DNA from: SFFI01 sp964398655
Lineage (GTDB): Bacteria > Bacillota > Clostridia > Saccharofermentanales > DTU023
Assembly: GCA_964398655.1 (NCBI GenBank)
Contig: CAYNNG010000003.1
Location: 29,508-93,507 of the forward strand
DNA length: 64,000 nt
Direction of reading: 5' to 3'
The position numbers were made by a program, and so were the translations under genes. Below the pieces are notes generated by a model, which did not search any database, was not told where the DNA came from, and worked only from the letters and a program-made list of their open reading frames with translations. Positions 24,166 through 33,366 of this stretch are shown piece after piece (the first letter of the stretch is position 1; every line of letters begins with the position of its first letter).

Positions 24166-25665
24166 CTAAATATACTTTTCAGCTAAGGTCAGGATTTCTT
24201 CCTGGCTGGTCTGGGTGGCATCGACCTCTCCTGCCACATGACCGTTGGACATTACCATGATCCGGTCGCAAATGCCTAATAGCTCAGGCATTTCGGAAGA
24301 AACGACCATAACTGCCTTGCCCTCAGAGGCCAGGTTGATAATTAATTGATAGATTTCGTATTTAGCGCCAACATCAATGCCGCGGGTAGGCTCATCTAGG
24401 AGCAGGACTTCGGGTTCGGTAAGCAGCCAGCGGCCTAAGAGCACCTTTTGCTGGTTACCGCCGGAGAGGGACCGAATGGCGGTGGCCCGGCTGGGGGTCT
24501 TGATGCGCAAGGCATCGATGGACTTATCAGTATCCCGCTCCATGGCCTTGTTGTCTAGGTAGAGGCCATGCTTCAAATAACTGGAGGTGTGCGCAATGAT
24601 GGTATTGTCTGTGATATCCCGAATGGCAAAAATGCCCGTGGCCCGCCGCTCCTCCGTCAAGAGGGCAAACCCATTATTTACGGATTCTTGCGGTGTGTGG
24701 TTATGGATTTCCTTGCCATGCAGGCGGATGGTCCCACCGCGCCGGGTCATTACTCCGAAGAGGGTCTCTAGGACCTCCGTACGGCCAGACCCGTCCAGAC
24801 CGGCTACGCCCAAAATTTCTCCCTTGCGCAGTTCAAAAGACACATCTTCCAGGAGATTATACTCGCCGGACATACCTTGAACTTCCAGGGCTACTTCGCC
24901 GGGGGTGTTGGTCTTTTCTGGGAAGCGGTGGGTGAGCTCCCGACCTACCATCAGCTTGATAATTTCGCCTACGTTGGTTTGACCCACGGACTTGGTATCT
25001 ACCCACTGGCCATCACGCATGACGGTGATTTCATCGGCAATGCGGAAAATCTCGTCCATCTTATGGGAGATATAGATAATCCCGCAGCCTTTGGCTTTGA
25101 GGTCGTTAATAATCCGGAAAAGATGCTCTACCTCATGCTCGGTCAGGGAGGAGGTAGGCTCGTCAAAGACGATTAACTTGGCGTTATAAGAAACAGCCTT
25201 GGCAATTTCTGCCATCTGACGCTGAGAAACTGGCAGGCTGGACATAATCTGTTTAGGGTTAATATGGACACCTAAATCCTTGAATAAGGCTTTAGTTTCC
25301 TGGAACATCTTGCGCTCGTTGACCATGAGACCGCCCCGCGTAGGGTAGCGTCCCAGCCAGAGATTATCTTGGACAGACCGGGTTAAGGCCTGGTTGAGCT
25401 CCTGGTGCACCATGGCCACACCGTGTTCCATGGCTTCTTTAGGGTTTTGAAAGTGTACCTCTTCACCCTCCAGGAGGATGGCGCCTTCATCGGCATGGTA
25501 GATGCCAAAGAGACACTTCATCAGGGTTGATTTACCCGCACCGTTCTCTCCCATGAGGGCATGAACTGTACCGGGATACACAGTCAGATCAACCTTGTCT
25601 AATGCTTTGACACCAGGGAATGCCTTGGAAACGCCTCGCATCTCTAATAGTGGCGTACTTGGCAT
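24166..25665 (-). CDS. mglA: Galactose/methyl-galactoside ABC transporter ATP-binding protein
   Basis: 499 residues with two fused ABC domains, as in all sugar importers of this class. Domain 1 has Walker A GENGAGKS, signature-like PVSQRQMAEIAKAV and Walker B LIVFDEPTSSLT. Domain 2 has a degenerate Walker A (GLDGSGRTEV), signature LSGGNQQKVLLGRWL and DEPTRGID. ATG 25665 is chosen because AGAGGAG stands seven bases upstream, in preference to the GTG one codon earlier. It is the energy subunit for MglB/MglC. Confidence 0.95.
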   Translation of the reverse strand: MPSTPLLEMRGVSKAFPGVKALDKVDLTVYPGTVHALMGENGAGKSTLMKCLFGIYHADEGAILLEGEEVHFQNPKEAMEHGVAMVHQELNQALTRSVQDNLWLGRYPTRGGLMVNERKMFQETKALFKDLGVHINPKQIMSSLPVSQRQMAEIAKAVSYNAKLIVFDEPTSSLTEHEVEHLFRIINDLKAKGCGIIYISHKMDEIFRIADEITVMRDGQWVDTKSVGQTNVGEIIKLMVGRELTHRFPEKTNTPGEVALEVQGMSGEYNLLEDVSFELRKGEILGVAGLDGSGRTEVLETLFGVMTRRGGTIRLHGKEIHNHTPQESVNNGFALLTEERRATGIFAIRDITDNTIIAHTSSYLKHGLYLDNKAMERDTDKSIDALRIKTPSRATAIRSLSGGNQQKVLLGRWLLTEPEVLLLDEPTRGIDVGAKYEIYQLIINLASEGKAVMVVSSEMPELLGICDRIMVMSNGHVAGEVDATQTSQEEILTLAEKYI

Positions 25666-25741
25666 CACACATCTCCTCTCTTTTGAAAAAGGAGCAGGGC
25701 ACCAGCCCTACTCCTTTAAGTGCTACAGCTAGCAGTACAGC

Positions 25742-26944
25742 TTATTTGCTGTCAGCAGTCCACTTCTGGTAAGGAACACGAATCTTATCAACGTCTTTAT
25801 CTACGTTGAGGTCTTCGGTACCAGCCATCAGCTCTTTACCGTCTTTGATATTCTGAACCAGTTGAGTAATGGTAGCAGCCATACCAACGTTATCCTGTTT
25901 TACAGAACCAACCATCTCACCGGCCTTGATTTTGCCTTGAGCGGTTTCGGTAGCGTCTACACCAAAGATGGGGATGTATTTGCCGTCTTCTTTGTTGTAG
26001 CCGGCGTTTTGCAGGGCAGAGAGAGCACCGAGGGCCATCTCGTCGTTGTTGGCGATAACCAGTTCAACCATGTTTTCCTGCTCTTCAGAGTAAGAACCCA
26101 GGATGGTAGACATGTAGTCGTTAGCGGCGGCAGCAGACCATTTACCGTCCTTATCAACTAAGAACTTGGAGTCAGCATTTTCGTCATAGTAAGCCAGAGG
26201 CTCTAATTTGTTTTCTTTGAGGATCTTGTCGGCATCTTCGACTGCGAACTGAGTACGAGCTTCAGCTTCAGCGTTGCCTTCTTGTCCCTTGAACATAACG
26301 TAAGAAATCTTACCGTCTCCGTTGAGGTCAACGTCCTTGAAGTTGGCGACCAGGTAATCACCGATCATTTCGCCTTGCAGGTGACCAGCTTCGGGAGCAT
26401 CGGTACCAACAAAGGCAGCCTTCTCATAGCCGTTAACTACGTCGTTGGTAACTTCGCGGTTGAAGAAGATTACAGGAATGTCAGCCTCTTTAGCGGCGGC
26501 AGCGATTTCATTAGCAGCGTCTTCAGAAGAAGTTTCAACCACGTTAACGATTAAGAGGTTAGCACCAGCGGCGATGGCAGACTTGATGGAGTCTGTCTGA
26601 GTGGGCTGAGAACCAGCAGCGTCGTAGTTCTTGTATTCAACGCCCATTTCGTCCAGCATCTTGTCCATTTCAGCACGAACGGTGGCGATATAAGCATCGG
26701 CGAAGTCATAGTAGAATACACCAATATTCAGGTCGCCTGCGGGAGCAGCTTCTTCTTCTTTGGCTTCTTCTTCTTTGTTGTCTTCAGCTTTTTCTTCTTC
26801 TTCCTTAGCAGCTTCGGTCTTTTCTTCCTTGGCGGCTTCTGTGGCAGCCTGGGTGGGTTCTTCTTTCTTCTCTTCACCTGTACCACAGGCAACGAGGCCG
26901 AAAGACATGACTAATACCAGCATAAATGCTAATAATTTTTTCAT
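25742..26944 (-). CDS. mglB: Galactose-binding lipoprotein of the Mgl transporter
   Basis: 400 residues. It has a lipoprotein signal peptide with lipobox LVAC near residue 20, then a low-complexity Glu/Lys/Ala linker (residues 24-68) that spaces the domain from the membrane. A type I periplasmic-binding-protein fold follows. DLNGDGKISYVMFKGQ is the calcium-binding loop typical of MglB, and NNDEMALGALSALQNAG and GVDATETAQGKIKAGEMVGS are also MglB-like. It is the first gene of mglBAC-galKM; 73 bases with no obvious terminator separate it from mglA. Confidence 0.94.
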   Translation of the reverse strand: MKKLLAFMLVLVMSFGLVACGTGEEKKEEPTQAATEAAKEEKTEAAKEEEEKAEDNKEEEAKEEEAAPAGDLNIGVFYYDFADAYIATVRAEMDKMLDEMGVEYKNYDAAGSQPTQTDSIKSAIAAGANLLIVNVVETSSEDAANEIAAAAKEADIPVIFFNREVTNDVVNGYEKAAFVGTDAPEAGHLQGEMIGDYLVANFKDVDLNGDGKISYVMFKGQEGNAEAEARTQFAVEDADKILKENKLEPLAYYDENADSKFLVDKDGKWSAAAANDYMSTILGSYSEEQENMVELVIANNDEMALGALSALQNAGYNKEDGKYIPIFGVDATETAQGKIKAGEMVGSVKQDNVGMAATITQLVQNIKDGKELMAGTEDLNVDKDVDKIRVPYQKWTADSK

Positions 26945-27271
26945 GTGTTTTCCTCCAATTTCAATTCGCTAGTTACATTTTTTGCAAGGTGACCTTGGCA
27001 AACTGAGAGTTTACCGCTCACATGTTATAACCTCAGACTCCTTTGCACTCTGAAGGCCGACATAATTTATATGTTAGTCTTCAGGCTGGATTAACTTTAA
27101 TGCACCCTGGACTTTGTGTCAAGAATTTAGGCAGGGAACCCCTGCCGCTTGGGCAAATATACTAGGAAAAGACCTGTCATATAGAGTCTATTAATGTGCT
27201 AAAATAACGCTGCATTTGTGGCCCGCAAAATCTGTGCAATTTGTAGAAGTAGAGGGGATAAGTCCAGGCCT
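26945..27271. promoter_or_regulatory. Divergent promoter region between mglB and speD, 327 bases
   Basis: An inverted repeat at 26982-27002 (TTGCAAGGT and ACCTTGGCAA) lies in the mglB leader. GTTTACCGCTCACA at 27009-27022 is centred on CG like LacI/GalR- or CcpA-type operators but is only half-symmetric. A TAAAAT box lies near 27200 for the speD direction. These are candidates only; no regulator gene adjoins. Confidence 0.4.
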
Positions 27272-28228
27272 ATGGGAGAAAAAATTAAACTCTATGGTTT
27301 TAACAACCTCACCAAGAGTTTAAGCTTTAATATCTATGACGTTTGCTATGCCCGTACCCTGCGAGAACAGCAGGACTACCTGGCTTATATTGACGAGCAG
27401 TACAACTCTGATCGTTTGACCAAGATTCTGTGCGACCTCACTGCGATGATTGGGGCCAATATCTTGAATATCAGCAAGCAAGACTTTGACCCCCAGGGAG
27501 CCTCGGTTAATATTTTGATTGCGGAGCAATCCGTCCCTGACACCTATATAGATGAATCTTGCAACCATGGTCAGCCCTTTCTGGAAAATCTTCTTTCGCA
27601 AAAAGAGGGACCTGACGCCGCCTGTACCAGCGTTTTAGAGGAAATATTCCCCGAGGGCGCGGTCGCTGAAGCTGCCGCTCAGGCCCAGGACCAAACTGCA
27701 GAGGCGGATAAACCGGGCCAGCCAGAAGTTGGTCAGCGCGATGTCTTTGCCCACCTGGACAAGAGCCATGTGACGGTCCACACCTTTCCCGAGTCCCACC
27801 CCTCGCGGGCCATTTCCACCTTTAGGGTAGATATAGATGTGGCCACCTGCGGTGAAATATCCCCTCTGACGGCGCTTAATTACCTAATTTCCAGTTTTGA
27901 GTCTGATATCATTACCATAGATTACCGGGTGCGGGGCTTTACCCGTGATACCTCCGGCCGCAAATATTTCCAAGATCAGCAGGTCCGTAGCATTCAAGAC
28001 TTTATCAGCCCGGAGATCCTCCGCTGTTATGATGCCACGGACATTAACGTTTACCAGGCCAACCTCTTCCACTCCCGCCTCATGCTCAAAGAAGTAGATG
28101 TGCAAAATTACCTCTTTAAGCGTGATGCCTATGAGATCAAACCCCAGGAGCGCCTGCAAATTCTGGAAGCTATCCAGCGGGAAATGATTGAGATTTATTC
28201 CGGCCGCAATATTTACGATGAAAATTAG
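27272..28228 (+). CDS. speD: S-adenosylmethionine decarboxylase proenzyme, E. coli type
   Basis: 318 residues from ATG 27272 (MGEKIKLYGFNNLTKSLSFN), which matches the family start; a GTG at 27218 is in frame but adds 18 unrelated residues. No strong ribosome-binding site is seen. The pyruvoyl enzyme makes decarboxylated SAM for spermidine synthase. Self-cleavage is expected in HLDKSHVTVHT between Lys and Ser. The region just before the cleavage site carries about 45 extra, Ala/Glu/Gln-rich residues compared with E. coli SpeD (264 residues). The conserved STFRVDIDVATCGEISPL and DIITIDYRVRGFTRD are intact. First gene of speD-speA-speE-speB. Confidence 0.93.
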   Translation: MGEKIKLYGFNNLTKSLSFNIYDVCYARTLREQQDYLAYIDEQYNSDRLTKILCDLTAMIGANILNISKQDFDPQGASVNILIAEQSVPDTYIDESCNHGQPFLENLLSQKEGPDAACTSVLEEIFPEGAVAEAAAQAQDQTAEADKPGQPEVGQRDVFAHLDKSHVTVHTFPESHPSRAISTFRVDIDVATCGEISPLTALNYLISSFESDIITIDYRVRGFTRDTSGRKYFQDQQVRSIQDFISPEILRCYDATDINVYQANLFHSRLMLKEVDVQNYLFKRDAYEIKPQERLQILEAIQREMIEIYSGRNIYDEN

Positions 28229-28262
28229 CTTAGCCTGTGGACTTGGCTAAGGAGGAGCCTTC

Positions 28263-29735
28263 ATGCGTAATTACCAGTTAGACCAAACCCAAGCCCCCCT
28301 CCTCACAGCTCTCAAGCGTTACCGGCAGAAGCGCATGGTGTCTCTCGATGTGCCAGGCCACAAGAAGGGCCCCGGCAATCCGGAGCTGCTGGAGTTTTTA
28401 GGCCAGCCCACCCTTTCTGCGGATGCCAACTCCATGAAGATGCTGGACAACCTGATCCACCCTGTGAGCGTGATCAAAGAAGCGGAAAACCTGGCTGCTG
28501 ATGCCTTTGGGGCTGAGGCGGCCTTCTTTATCGTCAATGGTACCTCGCAAGCCGTTCAGGCCATGATCATGTCCAGCCTCAACCCAGGTGACAAGCTGAT
28601 CATGCCCCGCAATGTCCACCGCTCAGCCATTAACGCCCTGATTTTGGCCCAGGCCGATCCCATCTACGTAGACCCTGGTCTGGACCAGGAAATTGGCATT
28701 CCGCTCTGCATGAGTCTGGAAAACTTCCAGGCTGCCATCAAGGAAAACCCGGACGCGAAGGCGGTCTTGATTAATAATCCTACTTATTATGGGGTTTGCG
28801 GCCGCCTCCAGGAGATGACGGCCCTGGCCCACCAGGCGGGCATGAAGGTCTTAGTGGATGAAGCCCATGGCACCCACTTCTATTTCTCTTCCGACCTGCC
28901 CATGTCAGCCATGGAAGCGGGCGCGGATTTGGCTGCAGTCAGCCTCCATAAGACCGGCGGCTCACTGACCCAATCTTCTATGCTGTTGGCTGGACCAGGC
29001 ATGAGGGAGGATTTAGGCTATATCCGCCAGATCTTAAACCTGACCCAAACCACCTCGGCCTCCTACCTGCTCATGTCCTCTTTGGATATTACGCGGAAAA
29101 ATTTGGCGATGCGGGGAGAAGAGATTTATGACCGGGTAGTGAAATTTGCGGACTATGCCCGCGAGGAAATCAACCAATTTGCCCCGCCTTCCTACTTGGC
29201 CTTTGACGAAAGCCGTTGTGACGGCGATGCCTTTTATGCCTTTGACCGCACTAAACTGTCTATCCATACCAGGTCCATGGGCCTGTCCGGAGTTGAGGTC
29301 TACGATATCCTGCGGGATGAGTATAATATCCAAATTGAATTTGGAGACCTTTCCAATATTTTGGCCATTATTTCCGTAGGTGACCGTCCTGTAGACGTGG
29401 AGCGCCTCATTGCGGCCTTGGCGGAGATTCGCCGCCTTTATGGCAAGGACCCAGAGGGCATGCTTATGTCGGAGTATGTCAAACCCGAGCCGGTGCTCAA
29501 CCCTTCTACGGCTTTCTACGCGCCATCTATCCAAATTCCTCTGGCGGAAGCGGAAGGCCGGGTCTGTACGGAATTCGTCATGTGCTATCCTCCTGGTATT
29601 CCGGTTTTGGCCCCCGGCGAACGCATTACGGCGCGAGCTTTGACCTACATTGAGTATGCCCGTGAAATAGGTTCCAGCCTGTCCGGTACGGAAGATCCCG
29701 AAGTTAAAAAGATTTTTGTAGCTAAAGATTCCTAA
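28263..29735 (+). CDS. speA: Arginine decarboxylase, Orn/Lys/Arg decarboxylase fold (Bacillus SpeA type)
   Basis: 490 residues, PLP enzyme of aminotransferase-like fold. Motifs are SLDVPGHKKGPG at the start, FFIVNGTSQAVQAMI, VLVDEAHGTHFYFS (PLP-ring Asp) and SLHKTGGSLTQSSML with the PLP-lysine near residue 227. The size and the short C-terminal domain match the arginine/lysine/ornithine decarboxylases of Bacillota. Arginine is the best guess because agmatinase (speB) is in the same operon, giving arginine to agmatine to putrescine; lysine activity cannot be excluded. AAGGAGG precedes ATG. Confidence 0.88.
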   Translation: MRNYQLDQTQAPLLTALKRYRQKRMVSLDVPGHKKGPGNPELLEFLGQPTLSADANSMKMLDNLIHPVSVIKEAENLAADAFGAEAAFFIVNGTSQAVQAMIMSSLNPGDKLIMPRNVHRSAINALILAQADPIYVDPGLDQEIGIPLCMSLENFQAAIKENPDAKAVLINNPTYYGVCGRLQEMTALAHQAGMKVLVDEAHGTHFYFSSDLPMSAMEAGADLAAVSLHKTGGSLTQSSMLLAGPGMREDLGYIRQILNLTQTTSASYLLMSSLDITRKNLAMRGEEIYDRVVKFADYAREEINQFAPPSYLAFDESRCDGDAFYAFDRTKLSIHTRSMGLSGVEVYDILRDEYNIQIEFGDLSNILAIISVGDRPVDVERLIAALAEIRRLYGKDPEGMLMSEYVKPEPVLNPSTAFYAPSIQIPLAEAEGRVCTEFVMCYPPGIPVLAPGERITARALTYIEYAREIGSSLSGTEDPEVKKIFVAKDS

Positions 29736-29789
29736 CTCATCCTAGATTTAATAACTCACACTTCTTTTTTATTAGAAAGGAAGAAATAT

Positions 29790-30683
29790 ATGTCTACTTA
29801 CTTCAGCGAGCAGCAGGGTGACAAGGTAAACTTGGTCATCCAGGTTGAGGAACAGCTGCACAAAGAGGTCTCGGAATTTCAAACCATTGAGGTTTTCCAG
29901 TCAGAAGATTTTGGCAAGATCTTGGTGATTGATGGGGTGCTCATGTTGACGGAGCGGGATGAATTCATCTATCACGAGATGATGGTCCATGTTCCTCTGG
30001 CCGTGCATCCCAGAGTCCATAGAGCCTTGGTGATTGGGGGAGGAGACGGGGGAGCTCTGCGCGAGCTTTTGCGTTATCCCGAGATTGAGGAGATTGACCT
30101 GGTGGAGATTGATGAACGTGTGGTCCGGGTCTCCCAGGAGTTCTTCCCTCAATTGGCTTCTTCCTTTGATTCCGACCGCGTCCACCTGCATATCGCGGAC
30201 GGGCTCAAGTATATCCGTAAATGGGAAGACCACTATGACCTCATCTTGGTAGATTCCACGGATCCCATCGGACCGGGAGTCTCCCTATTTACGCGGGAGT
30301 TCTATGGTAATTGCTTCAAGGCCCTGAAAAGTGATGGAATCCTGGTCAACCAGCATGAATCCCCCTTCTATGATGAACAGGCCCGTATGGTCTGGGAGAT
30401 TCGCCGGCAAACGCGCGCGGTCTTCCCCGTAAATTTCCTCTACCAGGCCTATATTCCCAGCTATCCTTCTGGCCACTGGCTTTTTGGCTTTATGTCCAAG
30501 GGCTACCACCCTTTGAAAGATCACAAGCCCGGTGTCTGGGAAGCACGCGGCCTGACTACCCGCTATTACAATTCGCGCATTCACCAGGGTGCATTTGCCC
30601 TGCCCACTTATGTGCAGGCTCTGTTAGACCAGACGGGCGAGGATTTTATCCCGGTCTTAGGCGGGGGAGACCAGCGCTCATAG
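29790..30683 (+). CDS. speE: Spermidine synthase (polyamine aminopropyltransferase)
   Basis: 297 residues. It transfers aminopropyl from decarboxylated SAM to putrescine. Motifs are the N-terminal beta domain (FQTIEVFQSEDFGKILVIDG), the SAM site VIGGGDGGALRELLRYPEI, EIDLVEIDERVV, and the catalytic YDLILVDSTDPIGPGVSLF. GKLK-like tail features are absent, which is common. The last 15 residues are variable. It follows speA by 54 bases, with AAAGGAAG before ATG. Confidence 0.95.
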   Translation: MSTYFSEQQGDKVNLVIQVEEQLHKEVSEFQTIEVFQSEDFGKILVIDGVLMLTERDEFIYHEMMVHVPLAVHPRVHRALVIGGGDGGALRELLRYPEIEEIDLVEIDERVVRVSQEFFPQLASSFDSDRVHLHIADGLKYIRKWEDHYDLILVDSTDPIGPGVSLFTREFYGNCFKALKSDGILVNQHESPFYDEQARMVWEIRRQTRAVFPVNFLYQAYIPSYPSGHWLFGFMSKGYHPLKDHKPGVWEARGLTTRYYNSRIHQGAFALPTYVQALLDQTGEDFIPVLGGGDQRS

Positions 30684-30742
30684 GGCAATTTAAAGCTACT
30701 ATTCAATAGGTTAACAACTAATAGTTAATAAGAGGAGTAAAT

Positions 30743-31603
30743 ATGGAACTGCTATCCGAAAATTTGCAATACCTAGGCGCAGAAGCCAGCTGGGAAGAGG
30801 CTAAGATAGTCCTCTACGGTGCCCCCTTCGACGGGACGACTTCTTTTAGGCCTGGTACCAGATTTGCCCCCGCTGCTATGCGGGAAGCCTCGATTGGCTT
30901 AGAAACTTACTCACCTTACTTGAATAAGCATTTTTCCGACCTGGCCGTTTACGATGCGGGAGACCTTGTTCCTCCGATCGGTTCGGTCAGCAAGATGATT
31001 AAGCTCGTGGAAGATCAGACCCTGAAAATTGCCCAGGCGGGCAAGATCCCCCTCATGCTGGGCGGGGAACACTCTATTTCTTTGGGCGCTATCCGGGCCT
31101 TGGCCCAAATTTATCCTGACTTGCGGGTTATTCACTTTGATGCCCACACAGACCTGCGGCCGGAGTTCATGGAGGAATCACTTTCGCACGCCTGCGTAAT
31201 CTACCATGCCTGGGAAATCCTGGGCGACAACCGCATTGCCTCCTTTGGTATCAGGTCTGGTGAGGAAAAAGAATTTGCCTTTGCCCGCGAGCACCTGGCC
31301 TTTCACCCCTTTGATTTGGAAGCGGTGCCTGAATATGTTGCGGGACTCAAGGTACAAAATCTGCCCGTCTACTTTACCTTGGACCTGGATGTTTTAGATC
31401 CTGCCTACTTCCCTGGGACCGGTACGCCTGAGCCCGGTGGTGTTTCTTATCTTGACCTGCAAAGCAAGATTTACCAGCTGGCGGGCCTCAACATAGTGGG
31501 CCTGGACTTCATGGAACTCTCGCCGCCTTATGATGAGACTGGTGTCTCTACGGTCGTGGCAGATAAACTGTTGCGCGAAACCCTTCTGACCTTGTTTGCC
31601 TAG
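30743..31603 (+). CDS. speB: Agmatinase
   Basis: 286 residues, ureohydrolase that converts agmatine to putrescine and urea. Manganese-ligand motifs are all present: GGEHSISLG, HFDAHTDLRPEF, SHACVIYHAW, and TLDLDVLDPAYFPGTGTPEPGG, plus ELSPPYDETGVSTVVAD at the end. It completes the polyamine operon and supports arginine as the substrate of the decarboxylase. A terminator follows at 31632. Confidence 0.93.
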   Translation: MELLSENLQYLGAEASWEEAKIVLYGAPFDGTTSFRPGTRFAPAAMREASIGLETYSPYLNKHFSDLAVYDAGDLVPPIGSVSKMIKLVEDQTLKIAQAGKIPLMLGGEHSISLGAIRALAQIYPDLRVIHFDAHTDLRPEFMEESLSHACVIYHAWEILGDNRIASFGIRSGEEKEFAFAREHLAFHPFDLEAVPEYVAGLKVQNLPVYFTLDLDVLDPAYFPGTGTPEPGGVSYLDLQSKIYQLAGLNIVGLDFMELSPPYDETGVSTVVADKLLRETLLTLFA

Positions 31604-31631
31604 CACTTAGCCTTACTTAAATTCTCCAACT

Positions 31632-31662
31632 AAGCCTGACCTCCTAGGGGTTGGGCTTTTTT
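31632..31662 (+). terminator. Rho-independent terminator of the spe operon
   Basis: AAGCCTGACC and GGTTGGGCTT (with two G-U pairs) around a short loop, followed by TTTTTT. It begins 29 bases after the speB stop. Confidence 0.87.
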
Positions 31663-32170
31663 ATTGCATTTTTCACTTTCATATTTTAAAGTTACTCGAA
31701 GAATTTTGCATTAATTAAAGATAACTTGTGTTTATTTGTTATTAGCAAGCGTTTACTTTAGCAATAAATTTGTATGCATAAACAATTTGATATTTATTCA
31801 GCGAGTTTAAGGGTGAATGTCAGATTTTTAAGCTGAAAAAGTGCCAATACGACTTTTTGTCGGAGAATATTTTGTAAAATTTACGGATGATTAGAACTTC
31901 CTCAATCTTTAAAACTTGCTTATATCTTTAGTAAATAGCCTGGTATATAAGGGTTTTAACGGGGGAAATTCTATCTGAAAGGATAATATGGACTTTTCTT
32001 GTCTAAATCTTGCAAAAGACCTGAGGAGATTCCGGCTTTTCCTAAGTTGCTTTTATGGAAAAGAGAGTATTTGGCTTTTATACAGTGTATTCTTGTTTTA
32101 TGCATTAGAAGCTTCTATTATGCATGTAAGAAACGACACGAAATGTCGAAGAACTTGGAGGGTAGAACAT
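31663..32170. other. AT-rich leader region before the CAP-domain gene, 508 bases
   Basis: No gene is certain. An ATG at 31988 with AAAGGA upstream opens a frame that runs in phase into the CAP-domain gene, so either a much longer N-terminus or a leader segment is translated. A small hairpin CGACA/TGTCG lies at 32134-32148, just before the ribosome-binding site of the preferred start. The rest is AT-rich and holds candidate -10 boxes (for example TATATA near 31944) but no textbook promoter. Confidence 0.45.
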
Positions 32171-32734
32171 ATGAAAGGCGAGAGCGATCTAAAAAATCGT
32201 AAAACCTTAGAGGGTAAAAAATTAGCAAAAGCTGGCAATGTAAAGGCTACTGCTTCCGCCTTGCTGGTCTTAATACTCCTAGCCCTGCCTCTGGCCCTGA
32301 GTTTTCCCGGTTTCCAAGTAGCAGCTGAAGATACCCTGGCCTCTAATCTCTTGGCTTTAGTCAACGAAGCTCGGACTAATGCTGGCTTGCAGCCGGTAAG
32401 TTTCAAAGAAGACATGAGCAGCTTTGTGGCGGTTCGCGCTAAAGAAATTTCCAGCAACTTCAGCCACTTTAAGGCAGACGGCTCTAGCCCCTTTACTGGC
32501 TATCCTGGAACTTATATGGGAGAAAATATCCAACAGAACTATGCTCGTGCCACGGTTGCCGAACTGGCCCAAAGTGTTTTTGACTCCTTTAAGGCCTCGC
32601 CTTCGCACTGGGCTAATATAATGAATCCCGACTGGGTCTATATGGCTGTGGGTTTCTATCAAGCACCAACTTATACGAGCGGTCCTTATGCAGGTTACGC
32701 TCCTGCCTATATTTGCCAATGGTTCTCAGATTAA
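32171..32734 (+). CDS. Secreted CAP-domain (SCP/PR-1-like) protein
   Basis: 187 residues from ATG 32171, which has TTGGAGGG eight bases upstream. A basic start and signal peptide (ATASALLVLILLALPLALSF) end near residue 50. The CAP domain has LLALVNEARTNAGLQPVSF, the catalytic-cleft-like HF in SSNFSHFKADG, GENIQ in YMGENIQQNYA, and SPSHWANIMNPDWVYMAVGF. It ends with the usual AYICQWFSD. It is presumably exported; its biochemical role is unknown. An in-frame upstream ATG at 31988 also has a good ribosome-binding site and would add 61 residues with another hydrophobic stretch, so the start is not certain. Confidence 0.82.
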   Translation: MKGESDLKNRKTLEGKKLAKAGNVKATASALLVLILLALPLALSFPGFQVAAEDTLASNLLALVNEARTNAGLQPVSFKEDMSSFVAVRAKEISSNFSHFKADGSSPFTGYPGTYMGENIQQNYARATVAELAQSVFDSFKASPSHWANIMNPDWVYMAVGFYQAPTYTSGPYAGYAPAYICQWFSD

Positions 32735-32783
32735 TCAGCAAAATTTTTTGTGGCTTCAGGCCACATGCCGAGGGATAAAGTAA

Positions 32784-32825
32784 AGAGGGTGTCTCAAAAT
32801 CTCACAGAGACACCCTCTTATTTTT
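32784..32825 (+). terminator. Terminator-like hairpin after the CAP-domain gene (left tip of the foldback element)
   Basis: AGAGGGTGTCTC and GAGACACCCTCT form a perfect 12-bp stem around 11 bases, followed by TATTTTTG. A near-identical inverted copy lies at 33985-34022. Confidence 0.75.
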
Positions 32826-33235
32826 GTATTAGTAGATAGGATGGTCAATTGCACTTAGGCCTTTCGACTACTAATACCGCAGGTAAGAAGTCGGCCTGCT
32901 GCCGTGCTGCTCTACTTGCTCATTTAAGACAGCATTTCCTGTTCAAGAAGGCAGTTCTTGGTTAAGACGGCCAGTTCTTGGTTTCGAGATTCTACGACTT
33001 TTCCAAGACTCAAGTACGGAGTTTAAGTGAAAAAGTAAGTTCCACACGTAAAGGGAGAAAGTGGAAGTTAGTCTTACGGTAAAATGCATTTGGAATTTAG
33101 TCTTGCCGAAAACTGGGTTTCAAGAAAGTTTCGTGCCTGCTATTTGGTACTCGCAACTACCGCCGAGCAGTAGGATTTAATCTTGAGCTAGTCTAAGCAA
33201 AAATAAAGGGTCTAGCTGACTGCAAAGTCTTAATT

Positions 33236-33366
33236 AGTTTTTGAGGCTTGTCTACTTTTTAGGCCAGGTTCCCTGAACTGTCAATGGCGTCTTCTGCGCC
33301 GCTTTGTGGTCGTGACCATTGACAGTTCAGGTCTCTCGGCCTTTAGTTAAGCAAGCCTCAAAAACT
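33236..33366. other. 131-bp interrupted hairpin inside the non-coding element
   Basis: Outer arms AGTTTTTGAGGCTTG (33236-33250) and CAAGCCTCAAAAACT (33352-33366) are perfect. A middle AGGCC/GGCCT pair and inner arms CTGAACTGTCAATGG (33273-33287) and CCATTGACAGTTCAG (33316-33330), also perfect, enclose a 28-base loop. Stems interrupted by equal-sized internal loops look like a structured RNA, or like the remains of a nested inverted insertion. Confidence 0.8.

Noticed and set aside
27009..27022. CcpA/GalR operator upstream of mglB
   Set aside because: Only one half matches the consensus and symmetry is poor; kept as a weak candidate within the promoter region.
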